A stretch of 64,000 nucleotides of DNA from Mantis religiosa. Lineage: Eukaryota; Arthropoda; Insecta; Mantodea; Mantidae. Position numbers and translations under genes: made by a program. The stretch covers positions 522,501 through 586,500 of the forward strand of contig JAUKNK010000152.1 in assembly GCA_030765055.1 (NCBI GenBank), written 5' to 3'. The notes beneath the pieces were generated by a model that worked only from the letters and a program-made list of their open reading frames with translations, was not told the origin of the DNA and did not search any database. Positions 61,001-64,000 of the stretch are shown here, piece after piece. The number at the start of each line of letters is the position of its first letter. Position 1 is the first letter of the stretch.

Positions 61001-64000
61001 GCGGAGGAGATGAGAACCAGTCTCTTCCTTTGAAGGTGCTGTTGGTGACGGACTAGGTAGAGGAAGGAATGGCGGAGGAGATGAGAACCAGTCCCTTCCT
61101 TTGAAGGTGCTGTTGGCCACGGACGAGGTGAAGGAGGGGAAAACCAGTCTCTTCCTTTGAAGGTCCCGTTGAGGACGGACTAGGTAGAGGAAGGAATGGC
61201 GGAGGAGATGAGAACCAGTCTCTTCCTTTGAAGGTGCTGTTGGTGACGGACTAGGTGGAGGAGGGAATGGCGGAGGAGATGAGAACCAGTCTCTTTCTTT
61301 GAAGGTGCTGTTGGCGACGGACGAGGTGGAGGAGAGGAAAACCAGTCTCTTACTTTGAAGGTCCCGTTGGTGACGGACTAGGTAGAGGAAGGAATTGCGG
61401 AAGAGATGAGAAGCAGTCTCTTCCTTTGAAGGTGCTGTTGGCGACGAACTAGGTGGAAGAGGGGAAAACCAGTCTCTTCCTTTGAAGGTGCTGTTGGTTA
61501 CGGACTAGGTGGAGGAGGGAATGGCGGAGGAGATGAGAACCAGTCTCTTCCTTTGAAGGTGCTGTTGGCGACTGACGAGGTGGGGGAGGGGAAAACCAGT
61601 CTCTTACTTTGAAGGTGCTGTTGGTGACGGACTAGGTAGAGGAAGGAATGGCGGAAGAGATGAGAACCAGTTTCTTCCTTTGAAGGTATTGTTGGCGACG
61701 AACTAGGTGGAGGAGGGGAAAACCAGTCTCTTCCTTTGAAGATGCTGTTGGCGACTGACAAGGTGGAGTAGGGGAAAATCAGTCTCTTCCTTTGAAGGTA
61801 CTGTTGGCGACAAACTAGGTGGAGGAGGGGAAAACCAGTCTCTTCCTTTGAAGGTACCGTTGGCGACCAACTAGTTGGAGGAGGGTAAAACCAGTCTCTT
61901 CCTTTGAAGGTGCTGTTGGCGACGGACTAGGTGGAGGAGGGAATGGCGGAGGAGATGAGAACCAGTCTCTTCCTTTGAAGGTACTGTTGGCGACGGACTA
62001 GGTAGAGGAAGGAATGGCGGAGGAGATGAGAACCAGTCTCTTCCTTTGAAGGTGCTGTTGGCGACGGACTAGGTAGAGGAAGGAATGGCGGAGGAGATGA
62101 GAACCAGTCTCTTCGTTTGAAGTTGCTGTTGGCGACGGACTAGGTAGAGGAAGGAATGGCGGAGGAGATGAGAACCAGTCTCTTCGTTTGAAGATGCTGT
62201 TGGCGACGGACTAGGTGGAGGAGGGATTGGCGGAGGAGATGAGAACCAGTCTCTTCGTTTGAAGGTGCTGTTGGTGACGAACTAGGTAGAGGAAGGAATG
62301 GTGGAGGAGATGAGAACCAGTCTCTTCGTTTGAAGGTGCTGTTGGCGACGGACTAGGTAGAGGAAAGAATGGCGGAGGAGATGAGAACCAGTCTCTTCCT
62401 TTGAAGGTGCTGTTGGCGACGGACTAGGTAGAGGAGGGAATGGCGGAGGAGATGTGAACCAGTCTCTTCCTTTGAAGGTACTGTTGGTGAGGGACTAGGT
62501 GGAGGAGGGAATGGCGGTGGAGATGAGAACCAGTCTCTTCCTTTGAAGGTGCTGTTGGCGACGGACTAGGTAGAGGAGGGAATGGCGGAGGAGATGAGAA
62601 CCAGTCTCTTCGTTTGAAGGTGCTGTTGGTGAGGGACTAGGTGGAGGAGGGAATGGCGGAGGAGATGAGAACCAGTCTCTTCCTTTGAAGGTACTGTTGG
62701 TGACGGACTAGGTGGAGGAGCGAATGGCGGAGGAGATGAGAACCAGTCTCTTCCTTTGAAGGTGCTGTTGGCGACGGACGAGGTGGAGGAGGGAATGGCG
62801 GAGGAGATGAGAACCAGTCTCTTCCTTTGAAGGTGCTGTTGGCGAGAGACGAGGTGGAGGAGAGAATGGCGGAGGAGATGAGAACCAGTCTCTTCCTTTG
62901 AAGGTGCTGTTGGTGAGGGACTAGGTGGAGGAGGGAATGGCGGAGGAGATGAGAAGCAGTCTCTTCCTATGAAGGTACTGTTGGTGACGGACTAGGTGGA
63001 GGAGGGAATGGCGGAGGAGATGAGAACCAGTCTCTTCCTTTGAAGGTGCTGTTGGCGACGAACTAGTTGGAGGAGGGAATGGCGGAGGACATGAGAACCA
63101 GTCTCTTCCTTTGAAGGTACTGTTGGGGACGAACTAGGTAGAGGAAGGAATGGCGGAGGAGATGAGAACCAGTCTCTTCCTTTGAAGGTATTGTTGGCGA
63201 CGAACTAGGTGGAGGAGGGGAAAACCAGTCTCTTCCTTTGAAGGTGCTGTTGGCGACTGACAAGGTGGAGTAGGGGAAAATCAGTCTCTTCCTTTGAAGG
63301 TACTGTTGGCGACGAACTAGGTGGAGGAGGGTAAAACCAGTCTCTTCCTTTGAAGGTGCTGTTGGCGACGGACTAGGTGGAGGAGGGAATGGCGGAGGAG
63401 ATGAGAACCAGTCTCTTCCTTTGAAGGTACTGTTGGCGACGGACTAGGTAGAGGAAGGAATGGCGGAGGAGATGAGAACCAGTCTCTTCCTTTGAAGGTG
63501 CTGTTGGCGACGGACTACGTAGAGGAAGGAATGGCGGAGGAGATGAGAACCAGTCTCTTCGTTTCAAGGTGCTGTTGGCGACGGACTAGGTAGAGGAAGG
63601 AATGGCGGAGGAGATGAGAACCAGTCTCTTCGTTTGAAGGTGTTGTTGGCGACGAACTAGGTAGAGGAAAGAATGGCGGAGGAGATGAGAACCAGTCTTT
63701 TCGTTTGAAGGTGCTGTTGGCGACGTACTAGGTAGAGGAAAGAATGGCGGAGGAGATGAGAACCAGTCTCTTCGTTTCAAGGTGCTGTTGGCAACGGACT
63801 AGGTAGAGGAAGGAATGGCGGAGGAGATGAGAACCAGTCTCTTCGCTTGAAGGTGCTGTTGGTGACGAACTAGGTAGAGGAAGGAATGGCGGAGGAGATG
63901 AGAACCAGTCTCTTCGTTTGAAGGTGCTGTTGGCGACGGACTAGGTAGAGGAAGGAATGGCGGAGGAGATGAGAACCAGTCTCTTCGTTTGAAGGTGCTG

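Larger units (their letters stand above)
36270..64000 (+). repeat. 9,325-bp higher-order repeat, three copies (third cut by window end)
   Basis: Copy 1 is about 36270-46501 (10,232 bp because it carries the 907-bp insertion event), copy 2 about 46502-55826, and copy 3 about 55827-64000. Rare variants recur at the exact offset: GGGAATGGAG at 41711 and 51036, and the CT-expanded monomer at 46025 and 55350. Copies 2 and 3 differ from each other by occasional single bases. Copy 1 overlaps the right copy of the 6,639-bp duplication, so the two periods are nested. Confidence 0.92.
38187..64000 (+). repeat. Satellite array of 71-bp and 56-bp monomers, right block
   Basis: This continues the left block in the same orientation to the window end, with interleaved long and short monomers organised in the 9,325-bp unit. 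There is no gene, RNA gene or further insertion in this stretch; I looked for breaks in the monomer pattern and found only base changes, the CT expansion and small indels. Confidence 0.97.

Noticed and set aside
18930..64000. Recurrent 60-135-codon frames in the satellite on both strands
   Set aside because: They repeat with the satellite. Because 71 is not a multiple of three, the frame rotates through three peptides, ends vary with point mutations, and there is no recognisable domain. They are by-products of a stop-poor monomer.
19236..64000. Possible CENP-B-like box in the monomer (CTTCGTTTGAAGG)
   Set aside because: The TTCG core and the following A fit, but the essential CGGG core is replaced by GTGC, and many monomers have CTTCCTTTG. 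I do not claim a CENP-B site.
18930..64000. CRISPR array
   Set aside because: Direct repeats are contiguous 71/56-bp monomers without unique spacers, in a eukaryotic repeat context with no cas genes.
18930..64000. Telomeric repeats as target of the R1-clade element
   Set aside because: No TTAGG or TTAGGG arrays are present; the CTAGG motif of the satellite monomer is not tandemly repeated.

Overview
The window looks like a repeat-dense heterochromatic or satellite-flanking stretch of an animal genome, most likely an arthropod and probably an insect. I found no host protein-coding gene. The evidence for an arthropod is the company of element families: a Ty3/Gypsy-type LTR retrotransposon with an arthropod-style TCAGT initiator, an R1-clade non-LTR retrotransposon, and two Jockey-like non-LTR retrotransposons. 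All are decayed by stops and frameshifts. No species can be named from the sequence.

Layout. (1) Positions 1-7816 hold a minus-strand Gypsy element: candidate 5' LTR, tRNA-Leu-like primer-binding site, coiled-coil gag with zinc knuckle, degenerate protease and reverse transcriptase (RT), running off the left edge. An AT-rich R1-clade element (1559-6236, plus strand) has inserted into the gag zinc-knuckle region with a perfect 14-bp target-site duplication. (2) Positions 7817-11742 are an almost uninterrupted AAT-type microsatellite of about 3.9 kb with several internal 12-, 13- and 15-bp secondary tandem arrays. (3) Positions about 11743 to about 17100 are a minus-strand Jockey-like element (element B) whose 3' end abuts the microsatellite. 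(4) Positions about 17100-18929 are the 3' half of a second, related Jockey-like element (element C), cut off exactly where satellite DNA starts. (5) Positions 18930-64000 are a satellite built from a 71-bp monomer and a 56-bp variant that lacks 15 bp. It starts in reverse orientation, flips at 19235/19236, and then runs in one orientation to the window end.

The satellite has nested higher-order organisation. I measured repeat distances of 1,192, 2,152, 6,639 and 9,325 bp, with three consecutive copies of the 9,325-bp unit from about 36270 to the window end. One copy contains an 896-bp insertion (37291-38186) made of a 313-bp repeat that carries a tRNA-like gene. There are three tRNA-like modules, one inverted, and the insertion is flanked by a 12-bp target-site duplication. 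Three paralogous satellite positions (30640-30651, 47511-47522, 56836-56847) are visible empty sites, so this is a real transposition event, apparently younger than the satellite amplification it interrupts.

The genes do not form a pathway. The retroelement proteins (Gag, protease, RT, endonuclease, nucleic-acid-binding ORF1 proteins) would have served their own transposition, and each copy here looks inactive. The two parts most worth follow-up are the inverted tRNA-like composite insertion with its empty sites, and the hierarchical satellite.
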